Assembly (NCBI GenBank): GCA_025667525.1
Contig: CM046878.1
Span: 401,319,275 to 401,383,274 of the forward strand
DNA length: 64,000 nucleotides
DNA from: Glebionis coronaria
Taxonomy: Eukaryota > Streptophyta > Magnoliopsida > Asterales > Asteraceae
Reading direction: 5' to 3'
The notes beneath the pieces are model-generated. The model saw only the letters and a program-made list of their open reading frames with translations, had not been told where the DNA came from and ran no database searches. Position numbers and translations under genes: made by a program. This document shows, in pieces, positions 1 to 8,594 of the stretch. The stretch's first letter is position 1, and each line of letters opens with the position of its first letter.

Positions 1-126
1 CTACTAAGCTAGAGTCAATAGTGTCAGCCAACCCCATATCACTAACCACCCTTGTGATAGTGGTCTACTTTGCTACAAGGTGAGAACCACCAAAGGGAGA
101 CACCCCAGTGACCCTTTGGCGTTTAA
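1..126 (-). pseudogene. Antisense fragment of a Copia ORF3 (left flank of element A)
   Basis: Read on the minus strand, this stretch and the sequence after 21201 form one continuous block once element A and one TSD copy are removed. That block matches element A's own ORF3 at about 18560-18720: both share a run around 'gtggttggtgayatggg' followed by 'actattg..actctagcttag'. The host of element A was therefore an older Copia copy lying in the opposite orientation. No intact frame is present. The match was made by eye and no alignment was computed. Confidence 0.6.
122..126. repeat. Target-site duplication of element A, left copy (tttaa)
   Basis: The five bases tttaa directly precede the TGTTGGGAA start of the 5' LTR. 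The same five bases follow the 3' LTR at 21202-21206, so both ends of element A belong to one insertion. Confidence 0.93.
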
Positions 127-158
127 TGTTGGGAATAAAATATAGCCAAGACACTTGG

Positions 159-268
159 ACGTTGACAAGAGGAAATTGGACGTTGATAGGAAGAAATCAA
201 GCGTTGTCAAGACAAGCGTTGACAGGAAGAAGTCAAGCATTGATAAGAAGAAGTCAAGCACTGATAGG
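159..268 (+). repeat. Six-copy 11-bp motif cassette in the 5' LTR of A
   Basis: Copies of the form RYRYTGWYARR start at 159, 180, 201, 216, 237 and 258. They are separated by 10-bp spacers except for one 4-bp spacer between the third and fourth. The last bases alternate between AAG and AGG. The same layout occurs at 20741-20850 in the 3' LTR and 19174-19283 in ORF3. Confidence 0.85.
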
Positions 269-384
269 ATACTTAGTCTACACGTTTTATGTTTCTAGTA
301 AATATATGTTCGACAAAGTATTTCTTATGTTTATCTTTACCTAAAATAGATGATACATAGACTCTTGTACAAGGTTCCTTAATC

Positions 385-391
385 TATAAAA
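385..391 (+). promoter_or_regulatory. TATA box in 5' LTR of A
   Basis: The heptamer tataaaa follows 'ggttccttaatc' and precedes 'ggaggcc'. The 3' LTR has the same site at 20967-20973, and element C has a matching site at 30925-30931. It is the likely start of genomic transcription. Confidence 0.6.
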
Positions 392-621
392 GGAGGCCTT
401 TAGGTTTAGTTCAATATATGTTTTTCACACTTTCATTGTACGCGAGTTCGATTAATCAATCAAAGTGAAAGTTTGGTTTATTTTGTTTGTGTGTTCTTGT
501 TTAAGTATTAATTCCGCATAATACTTAAATTGTTTCATATACAATAAAGTTTCTCTAAGTGTTTAACTTGATTTATTCTCGTTTACACAAGCTAAATCGA
601 TCTAAGTTTGGGATCAACACG

Positions 622-632
622 TGGTATCAGAG
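622..632 (+). promoter_or_regulatory. Primer binding site (initiator Met tRNA) of A
   Basis: TGGTATCAGAG lies 2 bp after the 5' LTR end. It is the usual plant Copia primer site, complementary to the 3' end of tRNA-iMet. Confidence 0.9.
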
Positions 633-720
633 ATTGTTGAGGAACTTTGATCTAAAGAACACAAAAACCCTAAATCGCCAAAAACCCTAATTTTTAAAGA
701 AACCCTAAAAACCAGATAAT

Positions 721-1188
721 ATGTCTACTCCAGAGTTGACCTCCTCCTCAAGCCCTAACATAAAAATCCCCATGCTAGACCTAGACAACTTTGAGCTATG
801 GAAGTTCAATTTTGAGCAGTACCTTCAAATCCATGACCACACCCTATGGGAAATTATTGAATATGGAAACACATTCGATAAGGCTGCAAAGATTCAAGCT
901 GCTATTACTTTAAGACCAACTCTAGGCTCAAGTGAAGCTGATCGAAAAGAACAACCTAGAGATGGGAGAGCTGTCTCAGTTGAGGACATTGCAAAGAGAA
1001 GGAATGACATGAATACTCTAAGCATCCTCAAACTTTCTTTAGGACAAGCCATACAGCACAAGTATAGAGGCTATGAGTCTGCCAAAGATCTTTGGGCAGC
1101 CCTTCAAGTCACTTATGGTGGTAATGATGATACTGCCTCAGAGAAAAAGAAGCAACTCTTGCATCAGTATGCTGTCTTCAAAGCTCTT
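721..1188 (+). pseudogene. gag: Copia gag, N-terminal part (element A), cut by insertion of B1
   Basis: The frame opens with ATG at 721, about 100 bp after the primer site, and runs through a Copia Gag N-terminal region of the DUF4219/UBN2 type. Motifs such as LDLDNFELWKFNFEQYL and YESAKDLWAALQVTYGG are visible. It assembles the virus-like particle. The frame is open up to the insertion at 1188, where element B1 begins after target sequence ctctt. It resumes in the same frame after 10518, so it was intact here when B1 arrived. Confidence 0.85.
1184..1188. repeat. Target-site duplication of B1, left copy (ctctt)
   Basis: ctctt precedes the TGATAGGTGTG LTR start and recurs at 10514-10518 right after the 3' LTR end. 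Confidence 0.93.
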
Positions 1189-1319
1189 TGATAGGTGTGT
1201 AAACACCCATCCTTTTTACCACTTAATTACAATAATAACCGAGCCAAAACGTATATTTTATGTCATTTATGTCGGAATTATGCGTGGTTTGTGTTTTTGT
1301 TGTGATTTAGGACGAAAAG

Positions 1320-1535
1320 GTGAAAAGAGGAGAAAACACGAGCATTCACGGGCTTTTATCGAAGAAAAAGACGAAAGACGAAGTCAAGAAGTCAAGAGTG
1401 CTAAAAGAACGGAAGTCCAAGACCAATTCTGAAGATTTATCGAAGAAAAAGTCAAAAGACGAAAGTTTACTAAAAGCTGAAGAACTCAAGTCTAATTTAT
1501 TGAAGAATTACAAGACGAGTTCAAAGAAATCCTGA
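1320..1535 (+). CDS. Small lysine-rich ORF inside the B1 LTR, function unknown
   Basis: This 71-codon frame starts MKRGENTS and is dominated by Lys, Ser and Glu, with HGLLSKKKTKDE near its N-terminus. An equivalent frame with the same HGLLSKKKTKDE block and EDLSKK downstream occurs in the LTRs of B2 (from 33142) and B1's other LTR (8726-8941). It lies upstream of the LTR TATA box, so only readthrough RNA or RNA 3' ends would carry it. Conservation may simply reflect conserved A/G-rich DNA. I do not recognise a family. Confidence 0.25.
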   Translation: MKRGENTSIHGLLSKKKTKDEVKKSRVLKERKSKTNSEDLSKKKSKDESLLKAEELKSNLLKNYKTSSKKS

Positions 1536-1664
1536 GACAAAGTCGTTAAAGTCAAAGAATTAAGAAGATTAACAAAGAATTAAGAAGATCAAGGACTTAA
1601 TGACGCAATTAAGGAAAGAAGAAAGAGGGGAGGAAGCTTCCTAAGCACCTCCCTAATCCTCCCC

Positions 1665-1672
1665 TATAAATA
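1665..1672 (+). promoter_or_regulatory. TATA box in B1 5' LTR, enclosed by an inverted repeat
   Basis: tataaata is bracketed by 7-bp arms CCTAATC (1652-1658) and GATTAGG (1673-1679). The 3' LTR has the same arrangement at 9071-9078. It is the likely core promoter. Confidence 0.6.
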
Positions 1673-2129
1673 GATTAGGATTTCATTCATTTTCTCTTGT
1701 TGGCTAATAGTGACAATTAGTTCTTCCAATTTTAATTACCTTGTCATTTAAATACATGTCATTTACTTAATTGTCAAATTTAAATACTTGTCTTGCACCT
1801 TAAATTCCTTTAATTTCAAGTAAGTTTTCTTTTAATTCTTGTCAATCTTTATTTTTATTGTTTGATCTCTTATCTACCTTTCTTGTTTGATTTTAATCTT
1901 TATGTTTATGTTCATGTTTACGTTTTTGAGTTTTTATTGATTAAAGTGGGTTTTGATTATTTTGATTAGTTTTGTTAGTTTGATTGATTTGGATTGTTTG
2001 TTTATGATTAGTAGATGTTATTTGTTTAGTTTGATTCAATCTTGTGGTTGATTTTGATTATATTTGATTAGATTCGTGTTATCTTGTTCTTCCTTGTTCT
2101 TCGTTTTCTGTAACTGTTTCCCAGGAACA

Positions 2130-2705
2130 TTCCGGATCAAGCCCAGATATTCCGAGTGAAGATTGTTTGTTGATTATTCCGAATAAAAGAGGTTCATCCG
2201 GAATAAGTGACATATTCCGGATCAAGGCCATATTCCGGATCAGCAACATTCCGAGTGAAGGATTTAAGGGTTGTTCATCCGGAATAACTTGTATTCCGAA
2301 TCAAAGTTGTTCATCCGGAACATTTATTATTCCGAATAAAGGTAATTCATTCGGAACTTCAAACATTCCGGATCAAGCCTTTCATTCGGAATACCAAACA
2401 TTTCGGATCAACTGTTCATTCGGAACATTCAAGTTATTCCGAACGAAGGAATTCATCTAGAATCTTAAACATTCCGGATCAAGGGACTTATTCGGAATAT
2501 ATTCCGGATCAAGGAAAACATTCCGGATCAAGCTTAAGTATTCCGAGTCAAGACTTTATTCCGGAAAGTGACATATTCCGGATAAAGGATTTATTCCGGA
2601 TCAAGGGTTTTGGTAAATATTCCGAGTGAAGAAGAATATTCCGAACGAAGGTGACATTCCGGATGAGTGATTATTCCGAACGAAGGATTATTCCGAATGA
2701 GCTGT
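2130..2705 (+). repeat. Array of about 30 ATTCCGGATCAAG-type motifs in B1 5' LTR
   Basis: The core ATTCCG is followed by GATCAAG, AACGAAGG, AGTGAAG or AATAAAG about every 15-25 bp. Some copies are inverted (CATCCGGAAT). The same array is at about 9534-10107 in the 3' LTR. The sister LTRs of B2 carry ATTCCGATAGA-type copies at the equivalent place. Confidence 0.85.
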
Positions 2706-3125
2706 TTTCAGGTTCTTTTTATTTTCAGTTTTTAATTTTCTGTTTTTATTTTTAAGCTTTATTTTTCCCGCATTTTTCCTTAGTCGCACTTTAAGATTAC
2801 TTGCCTTAGATTTATTTTAGCTTGCCTTAGTTTAAGTTTTAGTTGCGTTTTAAGTTTGCCTTTAGGTTAGATCTAAGTTTGCGTTATTTACTCTTAGTGC
2901 CTTTTAATTTCTCGTCACGCTTTTAAATACTTGCCATTTATTTTAAATTAGAGTTAGATTTACTTTAACGTCATTTTACTTTAAAGTTATGCATTTTTTT
3001 AATATACTACAACGACACAACTTTTGTTTCCACCAAAGAACGACTGAGTCGCATAGTTAACCAGGATCAATTCGATTAGATCACATCAACGAATCTTTTT
3101 ACATAGGTAAAAGCCTTGTATCAAA

Positions 3126-3140
3126 TGGCGCCGCTGCCGG
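3126..3140 (+). promoter_or_regulatory. Primer binding site (tRNA-Asp type) of B1
   Basis: TGGCGCCGCTGCCGG lies 2 bp after the LTR. It matches the complement of the plant tRNA-Asp 3' end with one mismatch, which is the primer used by Athila-type elements. Confidence 0.8.
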
Positions 3141-3359
3141 CTCTTTTCGTAAAGATTAACGGTTTTCTGTGAGAGACGCGTTGCTTTTTGGGATCCGTTC
3201 ATTCGTGAGCGTTATTTTCTTGCTTAAAATAAAAATAAAAAAATTTTTTCAAAAAACCATAAAAATTAAAAATTTCATAAATAAAAAAAGATTTTATTTT
3301 TATTGTGTATATATATTCTCTTTGTATTTGGTATTGTTTTCTTTTGCCTTTGTAGGTGT

Positions 3360-4574
3360 ATGCATACTAGATCTTCTAATTATCAGGAGCCCGAGACTCG
3401 AGAAGATTTAGCTATGGCAGGTGTTAACAACAACAATAATCCACCGCACCTCAATAATAACAACAACAATGTTCTTCCACAACCCGATCTTCGGACAATG
3501 GAGGAGTTTTGTCAACCCACCATGTTTGGACGAGGAGGACCGATTGCGCCGATGCAAATCACGGCTCCGGAGTTTTCGTTGAAGCACCACATGATTCAGC
3601 AAGTGCAAACAAATCCTTTTCGAGGAATGCCTGATGATGATGCCAACAAACACCTCGATAAATTCATTACAATCACTCAAAGCATGAAGTTGCCCGGTGC
3701 CACAATGGATGTTCTTCGCCTACAACTTTTTCCACATACTTTATCACACCACGCCGAGAAATGGTTTGATCGTCTCCCGAAGAATTCAATTCATACTTGG
3801 GATGACATGACTCAACGCTTTTTGTCGCGCTACTTTCCACCATCCATGGTCACGAGCCTTCGCAATCAAATCAGCGGTTTCATGCAAGAACCCGATGAAT
3901 CTCTCTTTGATGCTTGGGAAAGATATAATGTTTTGATCGATCGTTGTCCGAACCACAACATGCTCCCTGTGACCTTAATTGATAATTTCTACAACGGTTT
4001 GACTTTTCGTGATCGTGATACGATTAATGCAGCCGCCGGTGGCACATTTATGAAAAGAAGACCCGAGGAGTGTAGAGAGCTTATTGAGAACATGACTACT
4101 CACCACAAAAACTGGGATTCCTCCGCTTCTTCAAGGAACAACCCGAGAGTCAATGTTTCTTCTACTTCAGCAAGCCCCGACATGACCGAATTCACCCGCA
4201 TGATGACCGAAATGAACAAAAATATCTTTCTTCTCGCTACAAACCAACAACAAGTTAAAGCGGTAGCCAATGCTTGTGAGACATGCGGCGGTCCTCACGC
4301 ATACACTGATTGTCCTTCTACTCAAGGAAATCCGAAAAACGTGTATGCAGCTTATGGTAATTATTCACCGAAAAATTACCAAGCTCGACCTCAAGGGGAT
4401 CGAAATTTGCTGAGTTACCGGTCAAACAACTACTTTCAGCCGGTTTTTCTCCTCAAAACCAAAACTCCAACAACAATTACAATAGAAGCAACCAAATCCC
4501 ACCTAGAGCTTCTAATCCTTATCACCCACCCGCTCAACAAGCCCCACCCATCAATCAAGATGTTGAAGCTTTGA
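3360..4574 (+). pseudogene. gag: Athila-like gag of B1, 1-nt frameshift near the C-terminus
   Basis: I place the start at 3360 (MHTRSSN), because element B2 has an equivalent MRTRARKKK start at the matching place after a 'ttttgtag' acceptor-like site. An upstream in-frame ATG at 3303 lies in the leader. The core matches the retrotransposon Gag domain, with motifs such as HHAEKWFDRLP, WDDMTQRFLSRYFPP and LIDNFYNGL. A short Cys/His stretch (CETCGGPHAYTDC) follows. Compared with B2 the frame shifts by one base near 4440. The original frame continues as the open frame starting at 4571, so gag and protease were probably one polyprotein. Confidence 0.85.
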
Positions 4575-5707
4575 TGAGAACCCAAGGTGAGCAAATCAAG
4601 AATCTGCAGAGCCAAATTATCAATTTGAAAGGGGATATCACCAAGCAAGGAAATGACAGAAGATCCGAGCTTCGAGATAATATACAATCCTCCTTCAGCA
4701 ATCAAACGAATGATTTGAAGAATATGCTGGCTAGTTTCTTGCCCACCACTCAACCTTCTACTTCGAGTTATCTACCTTCAAACACCGTCACCAATCCGCG
4801 AGCGAATGTGAGTGCTATTACTACCCGTAGTGGAGTTACCGTAGTAGGACCACCTATCCCGCCCTCATCATCTACACCTCCTCCACCACCATTTATCCCT
4901 ACTACTCCCACACCTAGTATTAGTGCACCATTACCGTCTCCGCCTCGTCATAACGATGTACCCACCAAGAATCCTCCACCAACCCCACCTTCAACATCTC
5001 AACCTTTACCTGCTACACCTACACCACCCAACCCCCGCATTCCTTATCCATCTTGCTTAGGCAAGGCCACATTGCTAACCAAGGATGACTCACTGGTGTC
5101 GACCTATGTGAAGATGATTTCTCAAATGAATTTCAACATCAGCCTTGTTGAAGCACTTGTCCACATGCCGAAATTTGTGAAAGTATTCAAGAAATTGCTT
5201 AACAAGAAGGAGAAGATGATTGAGCTCGCCAACACATGCTTAAATGAAAACTGTTCTGCAGTTATTCTTAAAGAACTTCTGGAAAAACTTGAAGATCCCG
5301 GTCGTTTTGTGTTGCCTTGCCTTTTTAACAAAACCGAAGAATTTACTGCCCTAGCTGATCTCGGGGCCAGTATAAATTTGATGCCATTAAGTGTTTGGAA
5401 AACACTATCATTACCCGACCTTACTCCAACGAAGATGACTCTTGAGCTTGCAAATCGCACTCTCGCTTACCCCGTTGGTATTGCCGAAGATGTGTTCATT
5501 AAAGTTGGTACCTTCACTTTTCAGGTCGAATTTGTTGTTGTTAATTATGAAATAGACCCTCGTATTCCTTTAATACTTGGCCGGCCATTCTTGAGAACCG
5601 GACGAGCTCTAGTCGATGTAGCCGAAGGTGGGTTAATTTTAAGAGTCGGGAATGATGCACAAGTTTTCAAAATGGGGAAGCTTACAAGCAAATCCTTTGG
5701 AGGCTGA
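4571..5707 (+). CDS. Gag C-terminus plus aspartic protease of B1
   Basis: This is a 378-codon open frame. Its first part is a predicted coiled segment (GEQIKNLQSQIINLKGD) and a proline/threonine-rich linker (about residues 75-160), which belong to the C-terminal side of gag. The second half is a retropepsin-like protease with the catalytic motif LADLGAS at about residue 263 and the family signature LILGRPFLRTG at about residue 335. The matching block in B2 lies at about 36830-37200. The frame ends at TGA (5705-5707). The next ORF continues in the same frame, so the stop is a single nonsense codon or a readthrough site. What normally follows in an Athila pol is absent. Confidence 0.8.
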   Translation: MMRTQGEQIKNLQSQIINLKGDITKQGNDRRSELRDNIQSSFSNQTNDLKNMLASFLPTTQPSTSSYLPSNTVTNPRANVSAITTRSGVTVVGPPIPPSSSTPPPPPFIPTTPTPSISAPLPSPPRHNDVPTKNPPPTPPSTSQPLPATPTPPNPRIPYPSCLGKATLLTKDDSLVSTYVKMISQMNFNISLVEALVHMPKFVKVFKKLLNKKEKMIELANTCLNENCSAVILKELLEKLEDPGRFVLPCLFNKTEEFTALADLGASINLMPLSVWKTLSLPDLTPTKMTLELANRTLAYPVGIAEDVFIKVGTFTFQVEFVVVNYEIDPRIPLILGRPFLRTGRALVDVAEGGLILRVGNDAQVFKMGKLTSKSFGG

Positions 5708-5719
5708 GAATCAGCGAAT

Positions 5720-6565
5720 ATGATTAATGTGCTTGATGATTTTGTCGTCTACAACAATCCTCTATTCGATTCGTGCATTGATAATCCACTTTTTCAAGAT
5801 GATATGGATGATTCTCTATCCAATTTGGAACCTTCTCCCATATATGATTCTCCACCGATCTTTGATGCTTATGATGATGATTCTAGCTCAGATTCGGACG
5901 ATTATGATGATTTTACCTCCGAGTATCCCGTCATGCCCACATATGATGATTTTGGTGAGGCCGATACTCTTTCGAGTGATTCTTCTCATGATGAAGATCC
6001 TCCGCCTACCATGCTTAATCCTACTTTGGATGACTACTCATTTGAGGAAGACTTTTCAACTTTTCTCAATACTAACTTCCCTCATGAGAGTGATGCTCCT
6101 CCTTTAGATTTCGATGATTATGGTCTTGATCCTACTTTGGATTTGAAGAAAATTCTTTCAAAGGAGAAGCAACCGGACGACACCAACATCCGCAGCACAT
6201 ATGAGTTAACACCTCTTTGTCCCCCTTCTGAGGACGAGGTTGTGCATCTTCTTCGCGGATCATCTTCAAATTCTGCTGAGCCTGAGTGCTATTTTCCCCT
6301 GAAGGAAAAGGTGTTCGACCCCGGTATCGATATTCTTCAGCCATCTCAGTATCCGTCTGATGAAACAAAAGGAAAAATCTTTGGAACTATTGGAGATATG
6401 TTTGCACTACCTCACCCTTACTTCCACCGTGCTCCGTCTTTGCTTAAGGGAACCTTGACTATTTTTCTTTGGCTTGCCTTGTTCGCCTTAAGCTTGTTCT
6501 ATTTGATGGACGAAAACTATGTCTTTGATCCCGGTGGATATGTTTCATGCTTCTTCCTATGTTAA
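5720..6565 (+). CDS. Acidic ORF with C-terminal hydrophobic segment, replacing RT-RNase H-integrase in B1
   Basis: This 281-codon ORF is in the same frame as the protease ORF and separated from it only by TGA plus four codons. Its first residues (INVLDD) align with the post-protease linker of B2 (FIDVLDE), which suggests it is an altered polyprotein extension. Residues 1-150 are very rich in Asp, Ser and Pro. A hydrophobic stretch around residues 246-262 (TIFLWLALFALSLFYLM) could span a membrane, and the end is Cys/Phe-rich. I recognise no RT, RNase H, integrase or named domain. It could be an env-like remnant or a captured sequence. Its open state over 846 bp in a damaged neighbourhood is notable. 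Confidence 0.5.
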   Translation: MINVLDDFVVYNNPLFDSCIDNPLFQDDMDDSLSNLEPSPIYDSPPIFDAYDDDSSSDSDDYDDFTSEYPVMPTYDDFGEADTLSSDSSHDEDPPPTMLNPTLDDYSFEEDFSTFLNTNFPHESDAPPLDFDDYGLDPTLDLKKILSKEKQPDDTNIRSTYELTPLCPPSEDEVVHLLRGSSSNSAEPECYFPLKEKVFDPGIDILQPSQYPSDETKGKIFGTIGDMFALPHPYFHRAPSLLKGTLTIFLWLALFALSLFYLMDENYVFDPGGYVSCFFLC

Positions 6566-6615
6566 TAAAGGTCGAGTCAGGCTCACGACTTGGTGAATAA
6601 AAATCAAGCGCTTCT

Positions 6616-6629
6616 TGGGAGGCAACCCA
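6616..6629 (+). other. Small conserved hairpin (TGGG-AGGCAA-CCCA)
   Basis: A 4-bp stem encloses a 6-nt loop, AGGCAA. Element B2 has CGGG-AGGCAA-CCCG at 40474-40487. The loop is identical and the closing pair has changed from T-A to C-G with pairing kept. Confidence 0.45.
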
Positions 6630-8580
6630 TGTATCTATCTTTTAGCTTTCTTTATCCTAAGTGTAGGGGAGACCCGTTGGTGTTTGCTATTTCCTCTCTT
6701 CTACTATTCAGGGATTCGAGCGCTCAATGATCCACTCTTGATGATTTTTGACGACCCGTGATTCCGTGTTTCCCGTGTTCCCGGTTTTATCCTAAACTCT
6801 TTTCGATTCACTATTTTATATTTCTCAATATTAAAATAGGAATCTCTTTAGTTGTCTTTTCCTTAGCGAGATTTAAACAACGTGCACAATGTCCTAAGTG
6901 TAGGGGAGCTTACTCCCACATGCTTAAACATTGAGGACAATGTTTATATTAAGTGTAGGGGGACTTCCATCGAAGTTAAGTGGTCCTTTTTCTTTGTATT
7001 TGTCCTCATTTTAACCAGAAAATCAATTTTTCGACATTTTTCAAAATTTTTGATCTATTTTGGCATATTAGTTTTACCTTTGTATAGTTATTTTTCTTCT
7101 TTGCTAGAATAAAACTTTAATAAAGTGGTTTTAGTTTTAAAACGTTGTGAATCTTTTGACTCAACCCGAGTTTACTTATCTAAGTTTACTCTAGCTAGTA
7201 TCCTTAACGTGTTTAAGTCAAGTTTTGCTAGGCTTTTACATAGGGAGCTATAAAACGCGAAAGTCTTAACTCTCACGGGTTAAGAACAAGAACTTTTCGC
7301 AAGTTCCTATAATTGATCCTAGAGAGTCGTTCATCAAGGGAACTTTAAAATGCGATTTCTAAACTTGAAAAAGTCTAAGAGTTTGCAAGATCCTATAGAT
7401 GACTCGAAAACCCAAAACTTTTATTTAATAGGCTAAGCATCCATGAGTCTCATTCCTTGAGATTTTAAACTGTGGAGAACGAGAGATGATAGAGTCAATT
7501 ATAAGTTTGGTATTCTTTCGTGAATTTATGTGAGTTATTTATAAGCCTATTCTCCCATCGCTTGCTAATAAATTTATCTGCAATAAATAAGGTTGTACGA
7601 TTTGAAAAGTTACTTAGCTTCTAGCCCAAGATCGTTTAAAAGTTGCTGGTATGGATTAGAGTTCATAGCCAAGGCATAACTTATTGAAGCGGGATGTGAA
7701 GATTGGCGAGTCCGAAAAGGCCTTAACAAGGCATGAGGGCTACATTTTGTTGCTAAAGATCCAAAGTGATGTGAAGAATCATTTATCAAAAATCAATATG
7801 AAGGATCGAGACACACGACGAAAAGCAAATACTTCCCAAAAGATCATGGAGAAGTCTATCCAAAAAGGCCCTAACAAGGTATGAGGATAAATAGATCCAA
7901 GTCCAAAAAGGAGGCGGATCGTTGTATATCAAAGTCCAAAATAAAGATTGGAGAAAAATGAAGAAGTCGTGGTCCAAGTATGAAGAATCTCTCAAAACTT
8001 CAAGTGAAAAAATTCCTGTTATGAAGAGAAGACCATTATTTCATGAACATCTCTCAAGGTTTGAAGTATGAAGTCGTTGCCAAATATCGGTCCGAGAAAG
8101 GTCTCAAATCGCGAAACGAGTTATGCCAAGATATGAACTTTATGAGGTCCCGAGAAGCAGTTTTAAAAGATTTTGTCCTTTAGCTAACTATTAATTAAAT
8201 CGTCCCACTTTATTTTCAGCCTAAATAACTATCGAAACAAGTCAACAATGCATCCTCGTGATCATTCAAGACAATAATAAAATATAAGAGATACACCTAG
8301 GAATAAGGGAGTCTAAGTGAATAATTAGCCCACATGAGTTCGTGTTAGTTTGCTAACTTATAATAACAATGATCTAGTTTTTAAGCTTGGTTTGGAGAAA
8401 GTGAAAACTTGAGGATGATGATCATTCATGACATTTTCAAAACCCCAAGGTATGATTTTGATTTCTTTACTTGTTTTGTTATTTTCTATCTCTTTAATAA
8501 AGGCCAACGTGGATTGATTGTGATGAAAAATGTAAACGTGCTTTGTAACTAATGCATTGCATGAGGACATTGCAATGGTC

Positions 8581-8594
8581 AAGTGTAGGGGATT
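8581..8594 (+). promoter_or_regulatory. Polypurine tract of B1
   Basis: aagtgtaggggatt directly precedes the 3' LTR start at 8595. It is the expected plus-strand primer site. Confidence 0.75.

Larger units (their letters stand above)
127..619 (+). repeat. 5' LTR of Copia element A
   Basis: It begins TGTTGGGAATA and ends GGGATCAACA, and is 493 bp like its partner at 20709-21201. A TATA box (tataaaa) lies at 385-391. Positions 159-268 hold six copies of an 11-bp motif (for example acgttgacaag) starting at 159, 180, 201, 216, 237 and 258. The spacing of 21, 21, 15, 21, 21 bp recurs elsewhere in the element. Confidence 0.95.
1189..3123 (+). repeat. 5' LTR of Athila-like B1
   Basis: It runs from TGATAGGTGTG to CTTGTATCA. 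It differs from the 3' copy by scattered substitutions and small indels, including about 16 bp near 2720. TATA is at 1665-1672. A lysine-rich 71-codon ORF (1320-1535) lies upstream of TATA and is similar to one in the B2 LTRs. Positions 2130-2705 contain about 30 copies of an ATTCCGGATCAAG-type motif in both orientations. Confidence 0.93.
6566..8594 (+). other. 3' non-coding region of B1 with repeated polypurine-like boxes
   Basis: About 2 kb without a convincing gene. It is similar by eye to the 3' region of B2 (40424-40676 plus 53373-55180). 'aagtgtaggggga'-type boxes recur near 6660, 6895, 6950 and 8581; only the last abuts the LTR and is the true polypurine tract. A short hairpin TGGG-AGGCAA-CCCA sits at 6616-6629. 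Short frames at 6882-7112 and 7684-7884 look incidental. Confidence 0.7.

Noticed and set aside
2130..2705. CRISPR-like array (regular short repeats)
   Set aside because: The repeats are short, variable, in both orientations and lie inside plant LTRs. No CRISPR features are present and the genome is eukaryotic.
3408..3680. Minus-strand 90-codon frame across the gag of B1
   Set aside because: Antisense shadow of the real gag frame, with no support of its own.
5727..6107. 126-codon Met/Leu/Ile-rich frame overlapping the acidic ORF of B1
   Set aside because: It is the +1 shadow of GAT-rich codons of the acidic ORF. The hydrophobic look is a by-product of that codon use.
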